Shown: positions 35,960 to 44,390, counted from the first letter of the stretch. The stretch: 64,000 bases of DNA from Streptococcus sp. WB01_FAA12 (GCF_012843315.1 NZ_JABAEX010000002.1:1-64000), one strand, 5' to 3'. Notes: a model not told the origin generated them from the letters alone. Made by a program: numbers and translations.

Positions 35960-36047
35960 TTTGAAAGTTAATTTTACATTAGTAATTGACATGAACTTAG
36001 TTAACCTCATTCTGATTATTTTTGCTATGACAGGAGATATTCAATAA
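35960..36047 (+). pseudogene. Degenerate copy of the 61-residue membrane peptide gene
   Basis: The 132-bp gap between the two transporters retains the 3' part of the small gene: ATG 35991 opens 18 codons reading NLVNLILIIFAMTGDIQ, matching LINLILIILAMTGGIQ of the intact gene, with the same TAA-A-ATG junction. The 5' part is lost or scrambled (35935-35990). The conserved stretch includes the ribosome site (AGGAG) for copy 2, which explains why it survived. Confidence 0.8.
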
Positions 36048-36048
36048 A

Positions 36049-37476
36049 ATGTCCAAGATGAATGACTTTATTCAACAGGAGACCATAACGGGAATCGTTC
36101 CCATGACCAACAAGGATCGTCAGTATTCTTTCTGGGATCTCTTCTTATCGACAAGTGGTTTTGCCATCGCAACTTGGTGTTATACCCAAGGAGCTTATGT
36201 GGCTCAATATTTGACCTTTAATCAGATGTTGATTAATATTTTTAGTTTCAACATTATCTGGGTTTTTATCGAATGTCTCCCAATCTTGTTTGCGGTTAAA
36301 TATGGAATTGATTTGTGGATTTGGTTGAGAGCCGTTCTAGGTAGAAAAGGGGTGGCTATTCTATCAACCGTGATTAGTCTGGCAAATTTTGGTTGGTATG
36401 CCGTTACCGCCAATCTTTTTGCCAGCTCCATGATTCATTTGGCAAATAATTTTGGACTTGGTTTAGACAAGGGAGTATGGGCACCGATTCTAGGCACCCT
36501 CTGTGTTCTCCTTGGAACGCTGATTGCTCTTGGAGGTCCAGAGGTGATTAAAGGTACTAATCGCTTTCTGGTGGTAGCCTTGTTATTGGTCGGGCTAATC
36601 ATTGTTGGAATCTGTTTTGTTGCGGTTCCTATAACTGATATTATGAATGTCCAGCCTGCCATCCAAGAAAATTTGACACCGATTGAACGTTTTATGATGT
36701 CAGGGGAAGGAAATGTGGCCGTAGCCTTTTCTTGGTCTACACAAGCCTTTGTCTTGCCACGTTTGGCAAAATCAGAACGTAGTGGCTATTGGGCTACAGC
36801 ATTATCGTATGGGGTTGTTGCGCCATTCTTCGCTGCGACAGGTGGGGTTATGGCTCTAGCCATGTTTGTCAAAACAGGTGTCTATGAAAGTGACCCAACA
36901 ACGATGCTTTCAACGTTGAGCACTCCTGCCTTTGCCCTTTTAAGTTTACTACTGGTAGCTTTTGCTAATATTGGAACCCAGGGTACAGGATCGTACGTGA
37001 ACTGTATGATTGTAAAAAGCGGGATGCCCAAAGTGAGCTATAAACTAATGGTTTGGATTGCGATGGTTTATGTGAGCCTGCTTACGATTTGGGGAGGAGT
37101 GGATGAATACTTCGGTTCCTTCATCTCGCTGGCGGCCTATATTCAAGGACCCATTATCGGAATGATCGTTGTTGACTATTTTATCTTAAGAAAACGAAAA
37201 CTCGATTTGCGTTCAGCCTATTTCCTTGAAGGACATGACGCCTATGAGTTTACCAATGGCTTTAACCTGGTGGGATTATCTTGTGTAATCATTTCTTTGT
37301 TAGTTGCAGTACTATTTGTTTACAATCCTATAACAAAGCACATCCAGAGTCCTGTGTTCCTACTCACAACTGGTAGTGGCTTTACTGCGATCTTTGGTGG
37401 TCTATTGTACTGGCTAGCTAGCTTAACTTCTTTAAAACGCTATATGATTAAGGATAGAGATTCCGTTACGATTTAA
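36049..37476 (+). CDS. NCS1-family transporter, copy 2
   Basis: 475 residues, about 95 % identical to copy 1 and fully intact. Differences cluster in a loop after DIMN (IQPATQGDLTPLERFML versus VQPAIQENLTPIERFMM) and near the C-terminus (PVTAQIQSPIFLITT versus PITKHIQSPVFLLTT), while the first ~95 residues are identical. Translation probably depends on the ribosome site kept in the small-gene relic. Intactness and clustered substitutions suggest altered specificity or dosage rather than a dying duplicate. Confidence 0.85.
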   Translation: MSKMNDFIQQETITGIVPMTNKDRQYSFWDLFLSTSGFAIATWCYTQGAYVAQYLTFNQMLINIFSFNIIWVFIECLPILFAVKYGIDLWIWLRAVLGRKGVAILSTVISLANFGWYAVTANLFASSMIHLANNFGLGLDKGVWAPILGTLCVLLGTLIALGGPEVIKGTNRFLVVALLLVGLIIVGICFVAVPITDIMNVQPAIQENLTPIERFMMSGEGNVAVAFSWSTQAFVLPRLAKSERSGYWATALSYGVVAPFFAATGGVMALAMFVKTGVYESDPTTMLSTLSTPAFALLSLLLVAFANIGTQGTGSYVNCMIVKSGMPKVSYKLMVWIAMVYVSLLTIWGGVDEYFGSFISLAAYIQGPIIGMIVVDYFILRKRKLDLRSAYFLEGHDAYEFTNGFNLVGLSCVIISLLVAVLFVYNPITKHIQSPVFLLTTGSGFTAIFGGLLYWLASLTSLKRYMIKDRDSVTI

Positions 37477-37481
37477 GTTTA

Positions 37482-37509
37482 AGAGAGAAGGCTATTTCTC
37501 TCTTTTTTG
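37482..37509 (+). terminator. Terminator of the LicCA-NCS1 operon
   Basis: 8-bp stem AGAGAGAA (37482-37489) with TTCTCTCT (37496-37503), followed by TTTTT. Confidence 0.85.
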
Positions 37510-37550
37510 TGATTGAATGTTACAAAACCTTGAAAAAGAGATGAAAGCGT

Positions 37551-37579
37551 TTGATAGTTTTTGTAAGAAAGTGTATAAT
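37551..37579 (+). promoter_or_regulatory. acuB-like gene promoter
   Basis: -35 TTGATA (37551-37556), 17-bp spacer, -10 TATAAT (37574-37579). Confidence 0.8.
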
Positions 37580-37608
37580 TATAGTAGCAATAAAGAAGGA
37601 GAAGTCTC

Positions 37609-38265
37609 ATGGCAGTTAAAGATTTTATGACCCGCAAGGTAGTTTATATCAGTCCAGATACGACTGTAGCACATGCAGCAGATTTGATGCGAGAGCAAGG
37701 TTTGCACCGTTTACCTGTTATCGAAAATGATCAATTGGTTGGTCTTGTAACAGAAGGAACCATTGCTGAAGCCAGTCCGTCTAAAGCAACCAGTCTCTCC
37801 ATCTATGAGATGAATTATCTTCTCAATAAGACCAAAGTTAAAGACGTCATGATTCGGGATGTTATCACAGTGTCAGGTTATGCAAGTCTAGAGGATGCGA
37901 CTTATCTTATGTTGAAAAATAAAATCGGTATTCTTCCAGTTGTGGACAACCAACAGGTTTATGGTGTGATTACAGATCGTGATGTTTTTCAAGCCTTTCT
38001 AGAAATCGCTGGCTACGGCGAGGAAGGAATTCGTGTTCGGTTTATTACGGAAAATGAAGTTGGGGTTTTGGGGAAGATTGTGACCTTGATTGTAGAGGAA
38101 AATCTGAATATTTCACACACCGTTAATATTCCTCGCAAGGATGGTAAGGTTGTTATTGAAGTTCAAATTGATGGGACGATTGATTTAACCTTCCTGAAGG
38201 AGAAATTTGAAGCTCAAGGTATCCAAGTAGAGGAGATTGCTCGAACATCTGCTAAAAAGTTATAA
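37609..38265 (+). CDS. acuB: AcuB-like protein: two CBS domains plus ACT domain
   Basis: 218-residue cytosolic regulatory protein. CBS1 (about 1-60: DFMTRKVVYISPDTTVAHAADLMREQGLHRLPVIEND), CBS2 (about 75-135: VKDVMIRDVITVSGYASLEDATYLMLKNKIGILPVVDNQ), then an ACT domain (about 140-215: VRFITENEVGVLGKIVTLIVEENLNI). CBS pairs bind adenine nucleotides and ACT domains amino acids, so this is a candidate sensor. The symbol follows the usual annotation; the link to acetoin use is not supported by the neighbours. RBS AAGGAG. Confidence 0.85.
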   Translation: MAVKDFMTRKVVYISPDTTVAHAADLMREQGLHRLPVIENDQLVGLVTEGTIAEASPSKATSLSIYEMNYLLNKTKVKDVMIRDVITVSGYASLEDATYLMLKNKIGILPVVDNQQVYGVITDRDVFQAFLEIAGYGEEGIRVRFITENEVGVLGKIVTLIVEENLNISHTVNIPRKDGKVVIEVQIDGTIDLTFLKEKFEAQGIQVEEIARTSAKKL

Positions 38266-38269
38266 AATG

Positions 38270-38292
38270 GAGGGTGAAAGCCCTCTTTTTTG
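38270..38292 (+). terminator. acuB-like gene terminator
   Basis: Short GC stem GAGGG (38270-38274) with CCCTC (38281-38285), followed by TTTTTT. Confidence 0.75.
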
Positions 38293-38340
38293 TATACAAT
38301 TTGAAATAACAAGCAAAATATGGAAAGAAATGAGAGAATG

Positions 38341-38349
38341 TGGTATAAT
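38341..38349 (+). promoter_or_regulatory. prfB-ftsEX promoter (extended -10)
   Basis: TGG-TATAAT, hexamer 38344-38349, 27 bp upstream of the prfB ATG. RBS AAAGGAG. Confidence 0.75.
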
Positions 38350-38375
38350 GAAACGATGTGAATAAAGGAGTATTT

Positions 38376-39471
38376 ATGGACATTTCAGAAATTCGTCAAA
38401 AAATTGACGCAAATCGTGAAAAATTAGCTTCTTTCAGGGGGTCTCTTTGACCTCGAAGGACTAGAGGAAGAGATTGCCATCTTGGAAAACAAGATGACAG
38501 AACCTGATTTTTGGAACGATAATATCGCGGCCCAAAAAACGTCGCAAGAATTAAATGAATTAAAAAACACCTACAACACCTTCCGCAAGATGGAGGAGTT
38601 GCAGGATGAAGTTGAAATTTTATTGGACTTTTTAGTAGAAGACGAGTCTGTACGTGATGAACTGGTTGAACAGTTGACAGAACTGGATAAGATGATGACC
38701 AGCTACGAAATGACGCTTCTCTTGTCAGAACCTTATGACCATAATAATGCAATCTTGGAGATTCATCCAGGATCTGGTGGTACTGAGGCTCAAGACTGGG
38801 GTGATATGTTGCTCCGTATGTATACTCGTTATGGAAATGCCAAAGGTTTTAAAGTAGAAGTCTTGGATTACCAAGCTGGTGATGAAGCGGGCATCAAGTC
38901 TGTGACCTTGTCTTTTGAAGGTCCAAATGCCTACGGTCTTCTCAAGTCAGAAATGGGTGTTCACCGTTTAGTCCGTATTTCGCCATTTGACTCTGCCAAA
39001 CGTCGCCATACTTCATTTACCTCCGTGGAAGTCATGCCCGAGTTGGATGATACCATCGAAGTGGAGATTCGTGAAGATGATATCAAAATGGACACCTTCC
39101 GTTCAGGTGGTGCTGGTGGACAAAACGTCAATAAAGTTTCAACAGGTGTGCGTTTGACACACATTCCTACGGGAACTGTCGTCCAATCAACGGTCGATCG
39201 TACCCAGTATGGAAATAGAGATCGTGCTATGAAGATGTTGCAAGCCAAGCTCTATCAAATGGAGCAAGAAAAGAAAGCTGTAGAAGTCGATTCCCTTAAA
39301 GGTGAGAAAAAAGAAATCACTTGGGGAAGTCAGATTCGTTCTTATGTCTTCACACCTTATACCATGGTAAAAGATCACCGTACGAGCTTTGAAGTCGCTC
39401 AGGTAGATAAGGTCATGGATGGAGATCTTGATGGTTTCATCGATGCTTATCTCAAGTGGCGAATCAGCTAA
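38376..39471 (+). CDS. prfB: Peptide chain release factor 2, with programmed +1 frameshift
   Basis: RF2 recognises UGA and UAA stops and triggers peptide release. ATG 38376 opens 24 codons that end at an in-frame TGA (38448-38450). The site reads AGG-GGG-TCT-CTT-TGA-C: an internal Shine-Dalgarno-like AGGGGG followed by CTT and the poor stop context TGAC, the classic autoregulatory +1 shift. Slipping past T38448 continues at GAC (38449) to TAA 39469-39471, giving 364 residues (join 38376-38447, 38449-39471). SPF in [12 protein letters not shown] (stop codon recognition) and GGQ in [12 protein letters not shown] (catalysis) are intact. Low RF2 favours the shift and restores synthesis. ftsEX follows 18 bp downstream. 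Confidence 0.96.
38437..38451 (+). promoter_or_regulatory. prfB +1 frameshift site
   Basis: AGGGGGTCTCTTTGAC region: SD-like AGGGGG three bases before the slippery CTT codon, then TGA followed by C. It controls RF2 level by competition between termination and frameshift. Confidence 0.95.
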
Positions 39472-39489
39472 GAATAGAAAGGAACTCAC

Positions 39490-40182
39490 ATGTCAATCAT
39501 TGAAATGCGAGATGTTGTCAAAAAATATGATAACGGAACGACTGCTCTTCGTGGAGTCTCTCTTAGTATTGAACCAGGAGAATTTGCCTATATCGTTGGG
39601 CCTTCTGGAGCAGGGAAGTCAACCTTTATTCGAGCTTTATATCGAGAAGTAAAGATTGAAAAAGGGAGCCTAACAGTTGCAGGTTTTAATTTGGTTAAAA
39701 TCAAGAAGAAAGATATCCCTCTGCTCCGTCGCAGTGTTGGGGTAGTCTTTCAAGATTACAAACTCTTGCCAAAGAAAACCGTTTATGAAAATATTGCCTA
39801 TGCAATGGAAGTAATCGGTGAGAACCGTCGCAATATTAAGAAACGGGTTATGGAAGTCTTGGACTTGGTCGGTTTGAAACACAAGGTTCGCTCTTTCCCT
39901 AACGAACTCTCAGGTGGAGAGCAGCAACGGATTGCGATTGCTCGTGCGATTGTGAACAATCCTAAGGTCTTGATTGCCGATGAGCCGACAGGAAACTTGG
40001 ACCCAGATAATTCTTGGGAAATTATGAATCTGTTGGAACGCATCAATCTCCAAGGTACTACTGTCTTGATGGCGACCCACAATAGCCAGATTGTAAATAC
40101 CTTGCGCCACCGTGTCATTGCCATTGAAAATGGCCGTGTCGTTCGTGACGAAGCTAAAGGAGAATATGGATACGATGATTAG
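39490..40182 (+). CDS. ftsE: Cell division ATP-binding protein FtsE
   Basis: 230-residue ABC ATPase that, with FtsX, controls the peptidoglycan hydrolase PcsB in streptococci. Walker A GPSGAGKST, Q-loop VFQDYKLLPKKTVYENIAYAM, signature [16 protein letters not shown], Walker B VLIADEPTGNLDPDNS, and the H-loop His in MATHNSQIV. Located downstream of prfB and overlapping ftsX. Confidence 0.96.
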   Translation: MSIIEMRDVVKKYDNGTTALRGVSLSIEPGEFAYIVGPSGAGKSTFIRALYREVKIEKGSLTVAGFNLVKIKKKDIPLLRRSVGVVFQDYKLLPKKTVYENIAYAMEVIGENRRNIKKRVMEVLDLVGLKHKVRSFPNELSGGEQQRIAIARAIVNNPKVLIADEPTGNLDPDNSWEIMNLLERINLQGTTVLMATHNSQIVNTLRHRVIAIENGRVVRDEAKGEYGYDD

Positions 40183-41101
40183 TAGATTTTTTCGCCATTT
40201 ATTTGAATCATTAAAAAGTTTAAAACGAAATGGCTGGATGACAGTAGCAGCGGTAAGTTCGGTTATGATTACCTTGACGCTCGTTGCCCTGTTTGCATCC
40301 GTAATTTTTAATACAGCGAAACTGGCTACCGATATTGAAAACAATGTTCGTGTCATGGTTTACATTCGTAAGGATGTGGCGGATAATAGTGAAACGATTG
40401 AAAAAGAAGGTCAGACAGTTACCAATAATGACTATCACAAGGTTTATGATGCCTTAAAAGCCATGCAAGGTGTTAAGAATGTCACTTTTTCAAGCAAGGA
40501 AGAGCAGTATCAAAAATTGACGGAAACAATGGGAGACGATTGGAAGGTCTTTGAAGGAGACGCTAATCCTCTCTATGATGCCTATATCGTTGATACCAAT
40601 ACTCCGAGTGATGTTCCTAAAGTAGCAGAAGAGGCCAAGAAAATTGAAGGGGTATCTGAGGTTCAAGACGGTGGTGCCAACACTCAACGACTTTTTGAAC
40701 TGGCTTCCTTTATCCGTGTTTGGGGATTGGTTATTGCAGGGCTCTTAATTTTCATCGCAGTCTTCCTCATTTCCAATACCATCCGTATTACCATTATTTC
40801 TCGGAGCCGTGAGATTCAGATCATGCGTCTAGTAGGAGCTAAAAATGGCTATATTCGTGGTCCATTCTTGCTAGAAGGTGCCTTTATCGGCTTACTAGGT
40901 GCAGCGATTCCTTCAGTCCTTGTATTCTTTGTTTATAATATGGTTTATCAATCTGTCAATAAATCCTTGGTGGGGCAAAACTTGTCAATGATTACACCAG
41001 ATGTGTTTATCCCTTTGATGACAGTCCTATTGTTTGTGATTGGTATTTTCATTGGGGCAATCGGATCAGGTATTTCTATGCGTCGATTCTTGAAGATCTA
41101 G
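40175..41101 (+). CDS. ftsX: Cell division membrane protein FtsX
   Basis: 308-residue four-pass membrane protein. Hydrophobic segments near residues 25-45, 175-200, 225-255 and 280-300, with a large extracellular loop between the first two (NNVRVMVYIRKDVADNSETIEKEG through EVQDGGAN) that contacts PcsB. The frame is open from 40112. ATG 40166 is 3 bp from AAGGAG and ATG 40175 is 12 bp from it; I chose 40175 because it gives the length I recall for pneumococcal FtsX (MISRFFRHLFE). It overlaps ftsE by 8 bp. Confidence 0.93.
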   Translation: MISRFFRHLFESLKSLKRNGWMTVAAVSSVMITLTLVALFASVIFNTAKLATDIENNVRVMVYIRKDVADNSETIEKEGQTVTNNDYHKVYDALKAMQGVKNVTFSSKEEQYQKLTETMGDDWKVFEGDANPLYDAYIVDTNTPSDVPKVAEEAKKIEGVSEVQDGGANTQRLFELASFIRVWGLVIAGLLIFIAVFLISNTIRITIISRSREIQIMRLVGAKNGYIRGPFLLEGAFIGLLGAAIPSVLVFFVYNMVYQSVNKSLVGQNLSMITPDVFIPLMTVLLFVIGIFIGAIGSGISMRRFLKI

Positions 41102-41149
41102 TTGGATATAAATGCAACTTGCAGACTAAATCAGAAATAATACAATTTT

Positions 41150-41184
41150 AAAAGAGAAGTTTTCTTGAGCTTCTCTTTTTCTTT
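41150..41184 (+). terminator. ftsX terminator
   Basis: 10-bp stem AAAAGAGAAG (41150-41159) with CTTCTCTTTT (41170-41179), then TCTTTT. Confidence 0.85.
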
Positions 41185-41254
41185 TAGCACTTGTATAAAA
41201 ATTTAAGAAAAACGGAAAATTTTTTTATAAAAGCCTTTACAAAAAAAAATAAAG

Positions 41255-41263
41255 TGGTATAAT
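41255..41263 (+). promoter_or_regulatory. PTS EIICBA promoter (extended -10)
   Basis: TGG-TATAAT, hexamer 41258-41263, 66 bp before the ATG. Confidence 0.7.
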
Positions 41264-41279
41264 TAAATTATAAACAAGT

Positions 41280-41304
41280 GCAAACGTTTTCGTAAAACGT
41301 TTGC
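41280..41304 (+). promoter_or_regulatory. cre-like palindrome just downstream of the PTS promoter
   Basis: Perfect 11-bp inverted repeat GCAAACGTTTT (41280-41290) and its complement (41294-41304), spacer CGT. Each arm contains the AANCGNTT core of CcpA cre sites. Located about 10-35 bp past the predicted transcription start, it could act as a CcpA roadblock or as the operator of another LacI-type repressor. Confidence 0.75.
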
Positions 41305-41328
41305 CTAAATAAAATAAAGGAGATTTGA

Positions 41329-43515
41329 ATGATGAAAGCTACATTCAAAAATGTCTTGTCTTTCGAGTTTTGGCAGAAATTCGGTAAGGCTTTGATGGTG
41401 GTTATCGCGGTTATGCCAGCCGCTGGATTGATGATTTCAATCGGTAAGTCACTTGCAATGATTGACCCAAACCTTGCTCCCCTAGTTATTACTGGTGGCG
41501 TACTAGAGCAAATTGGTTGGGGGGTTATCGGTAACCTTCATATTTTGTTTGCCCTCGCTATTGGAGGAAGCTGGGCTAAAGAGCGCGCTGGTGGTGCTTT
41601 CGCCGCTGGTCTTGCCTTCATCTTGATTAACCGTATCACTGGTACAATCTTTGGTGTATCAGGCGATATGTTGAAAAATCCAGATGCTATGGTAACTACT
41701 CTCTTTGGAGGCTCAATCAAAGTTGCTGATTACTTTATCAGTGTTCTTGAAGCACCAGCCCTTAACATGGGTGTATTCGTAGGGATTATCTCAGGTTTTG
41801 TAGGGGCAACTGCCTTTAACAAATACTACAACTACCGTAAACTTCCAGACGCACTTTCATTCTTCAACGGGAAACGTTTTGTACCGTTTGTTGTTATTCT
41901 TCGTTCAGCAATCGCTGCAATTCTACTTGCTGCTTTCTGGCCAGTAGTTCAAACAGGTATCAATAGCTTTGGTATCTGGATTGCCAACTCACAAGAAACT
42001 GCGCCAGTTCTCGCACCATTCTTGTATGGTACCTTGGAACGTTTGCTCTTGCCATTTGGTCTTCACCATATGTTGACTATCCCAATGAACTACACAGCTC
42101 TTGGTGGTACTTATGACATTTTAACTGGTGCAGCTAAAGGTACTCAAGTATTTGGTCAAGACCCACTTTGGCTTGCTTGGGTGACAGACCTTGTTAACCT
42201 TAAAGGTTCAAATGCTGACCAATACCAACACCTTCTTACAACTATCACTCCAGCTCGTTTCAAAGTTGGACAAATGATCGGTTCATTCGGTATCTTGATG
42301 GGTGTCATCGTGGCTATCTACCGTAATGTTGATGCTGACAAGAAACATCAATATAAAGGTATGATGATTGCGACAGCCCTTGCAACATTCTTGACAGGGG
42401 TTACTGAACCAATCGAATACATGTTCATGTTTGTAGCAACACCTATGTATCTTGTTTACTCACTTGTTCAAGGTGCTGCCTTTGCTATGGCTGACGTAGT
42501 AAACCTACGTATGCACTCATTCGGATCAATTGAATTCTTGACTCGTACTCCGCTAGCTATCAACGCTGGTCTTGGTATGGATATCATTAACTTTATCTGG
42601 GTAACTGTCCTCTTTGCAGTCATCATGTACTTCATTGCCAACTTCATGATTCAAAAATTCAACTATGCAACTCCAGGACGTAACGGAAACTATGAAACTG
42701 CTGAAGGAGCATCAGAAGATGCAGCTCCAGGAGAAACAAAAGTTGCAGCTGCTTCTCAAGCCGTAAATATCATTAACCTTCTTGGTGGTCGTGCAAACAT
42801 CGTAGATGTAGATGCATGTATGACTCGTCTTCGTGTAACTGTTAAGGACGCAGATCGTGTTGGTACTGAGGAACAATGGAAAGCTGAAGGAGCTATGGGT
42901 CTTGTCATGAAAGGACAAGGCGTCCAAGCTATCTACGGACCAAAAGCTGACGTATTGAAATCTGATATCCAAGATATCCTTGACTCAGGTGAGGTTATTC
43001 CTGAAACTCTTCCAAGCCAAATGACGGAAGCTCAACAAAATACTGTACATTTCAAGGGTGTAACTGAGGAAGTTTACTCAGTAGCTGATGGCCAAGTCAT
43101 TGCCTTGGAACAAGTGAAAGACCCAGTTTTTGCTCAAAAAATGATGGGTGACGGATTTGCGGTAGAACCAGCAAATGGAAATATCGTATCTCCAGTTACA
43201 GGTACTGTATCAAGTATCTTCCCTACAAAACATGCTCTTGGTCTTGTGACTGAAGCAGGTCTTGAAGTACTTGTTCACATCGGTTTGGATACTGTAAGCC
43301 TTGAAGGTAAACCATTCACAGTTCACGTTTCTGAAGGACAAAAGGTTGCTGCTGGTGATCTTCTTGTTACAGCTGACTTGGATGCTATCCGTGCAGCAGG
43401 TCGTGAAACTTCAACAGTGGTTGTCTTCACAAATGGAGATGTTCTCAAATCTGTTAAATTAGAACAAACTGGTTCTCTTGCAGCTAAAACAGCAGTTGCT
43501 AAAGTAGAATTGTAA
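41329..43515 (+). CDS. ptsG: PTS glucose-type EIICBA permease
   Basis: 728-residue phosphotransferase transporter that imports and phosphorylates a sugar (glucose family). EIIC (1-~450, about ten membrane segments: VVIAVMPAAGLMISIGKS, GLHHMLTIPMN, TGVTEPIEYMFMFVA), EIIB with phospho-Cys497 in VDVDACMTRLRV, and C-terminal EIIA with His650 in LVHIGLDTVSLEG. All phosphorylation residues are present. A second ATG follows immediately (41332). In pneumococcus the equivalent gene after ftsX is annotated as a glucose PTS; maltose or other glucosides are possible. Confidence 0.88.
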   Translation: MMKATFKNVLSFEFWQKFGKALMVVIAVMPAAGLMISIGKSLAMIDPNLAPLVITGGVLEQIGWGVIGNLHILFALAIGGSWAKERAGGAFAAGLAFILINRITGTIFGVSGDMLKNPDAMVTTLFGGSIKVADYFISVLEAPALNMGVFVGIISGFVGATAFNKYYNYRKLPDALSFFNGKRFVPFVVILRSAIAAILLAAFWPVVQTGINSFGIWIANSQETAPVLAPFLYGTLERLLLPFGLHHMLTIPMNYTALGGTYDILTGAAKGTQVFGQDPLWLAWVTDLVNLKGSNADQYQHLLTTITPARFKVGQMIGSFGILMGVIVAIYRNVDADKKHQYKGMMIATALATFLTGVTEPIEYMFMFVATPMYLVYSLVQGAAFAMADVVNLRMHSFGSIEFLTRTPLAINAGLGMDIINFIWVTVLFAVIMYFIANFMIQKFNYATPGRNGNYETAEGASEDAAPGETKVAAASQAVNIINLLGGRANIVDVDACMTRLRVTVKDADRVGTEEQWKAEGAMGLVMKGQGVQAIYGPKADVLKSDIQDILDSGEVIPETLPSQMTEAQQNTVHFKGVTEEVYSVADGQVIALEQVKDPVFAQKMMGDGFAVEPANGNIVSPVTGTVSSIFPTKHALGLVTEAGLEVLVHIGLDTVSLEGKPFTVHVSEGQKVAAGDLLVTADLDAIRAAGRETSTVVVFTNGDVLKSVKLEQTGSLAAKTAVAKVEL

Positions 43516-43522
43516 TATACTT

Positions 43523-43555
43523 GAGGTTGGAAGCTGTTTTCCAACCTCTTGTTTT
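43523..43555 (+). terminator. EIICBA terminator
   Basis: 10-bp stem GAGGTTGGAA (43523-43532) with TTCCAACCTC (43539-43548), then TTGTTTT. Confidence 0.75.
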
Positions 43556-43566
43556 AGGAGAAAAGC

Positions 43567-44382
43567 ATGAAATTTTTAACACTCAATACCCACAGTTGGA
43601 TGGAGAAGGAAGCAGAAGAAAAATTCCAGCTCTTACTCCAGGATATTCTTGAAAAAGACTATGATTTGATTTGCTTCCAAGAAATCAATCAAGAAATTAT
43701 TTCTCCAGAAGTGGAGGTTGATCATCTTTATCAAGCTTTGCCAGCGGCAGAACCCATTCATCAAGACCACTATGTCCGACTTCTGGTTGAAAAGTTGGCT
43801 GAGAAAGGGAAGAATTACTACTGGACTTGGGCTTACAATCACATCGGCTATGACCGCTACCATGAAGGTGTAGCAATCTTATCTAAAACGCCTATTAAGG
43901 CGCGTGAAATTTTAGTGTCTGATGTAGATGACCCAACGGACTACCATACTCGCCGTGTCGCCTTGGCAGAGACAGAAGTTGAAGGGAAGGAGCTTGCTCT
44001 TGCAAGCGTCCATCTCTCTTGGTGGGATAAAGGTTTCCAAGAAGAATGGGCTCGATTTGAGGCTGTGCTGAAAGGTTTGAACAAACCTCTGATTTTAGCA
44101 GGTGATTTCAATAACCCAGCTGGTCAGGAAGGCTACCAAGCGATTTTAGCTAGTCCTCTAGATTTGCAAGATGCTTTTGAAGTTGCTAAGGAGAGAAGTG
44201 GCAGCTATACCGTTCCACCAGAAATTGATGGTTGGAAAGGCAATGCCGAACCGCTTCGAATTGACTATGTCTTTACAACGAAAGAGTTAGAAGTAGAAAG
44301 CTTGCATGTAGTTTTTGATGGTCAGAATAGTCCGCAAGTCAGTGACCACTATGGTTTGAACGCAATTCTGAATTGGAAATAA
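43567..44382 (+). CDS. Endonuclease/exonuclease/phosphatase (EEP) family hydrolase
   Basis: 271-residue DNase-I-fold metal-dependent phosphoesterase. Active-site blocks: LTLNTHSW, DLICFQEINQE (metal Glu), HLSWWDKGFQEEW, AGDFNNPAG (Asp/Asn), and VSDHYGLNAIL with the terminal catalytic His. There is no signal peptide, so it acts in the cytosol. The substrate could be nucleic acid, inositol or sphingomyelin-type phosphoesters; relatives are often annotated only as EEP proteins. It lies 52 bp after the EIICBA gene, past a terminator of moderate strength. RBS TTAGGAG. Confidence 0.82.
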   Translation: MKFLTLNTHSWMEKEAEEKFQLLLQDILEKDYDLICFQEINQEIISPEVEVDHLYQALPAAEPIHQDHYVRLLVEKLAEKGKNYYWTWAYNHIGYDRYHEGVAILSKTPIKAREILVSDVDDPTDYHTRRVALAETEVEGKELALASVHLSWWDKGFQEEWARFEAVLKGLNKPLILAGDFNNPAGQEGYQAILASPLDLQDAFEVAKERSGSYTVPPEIDGWKGNAEPLRIDYVFTTKELEVESLHVVFDGQNSPQVSDHYGLNAILNWK

Positions 44383-44390
44383 ATATTTAA

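Noticed and set aside
34489-37476. Second NCS1 copy as an assembly artefact
   Set aside because: The copies differ at about 26 residues and at many silent positions, and the gap contains a degenerate rather than identical copy of the small gene.
38376-38481. prfB as a pseudogene with a premature stop
   Set aside because: The TGA lies in the canonical RF2 frameshift context (AGGGGG, CTT, TGAC) and the rest of the protein is intact.
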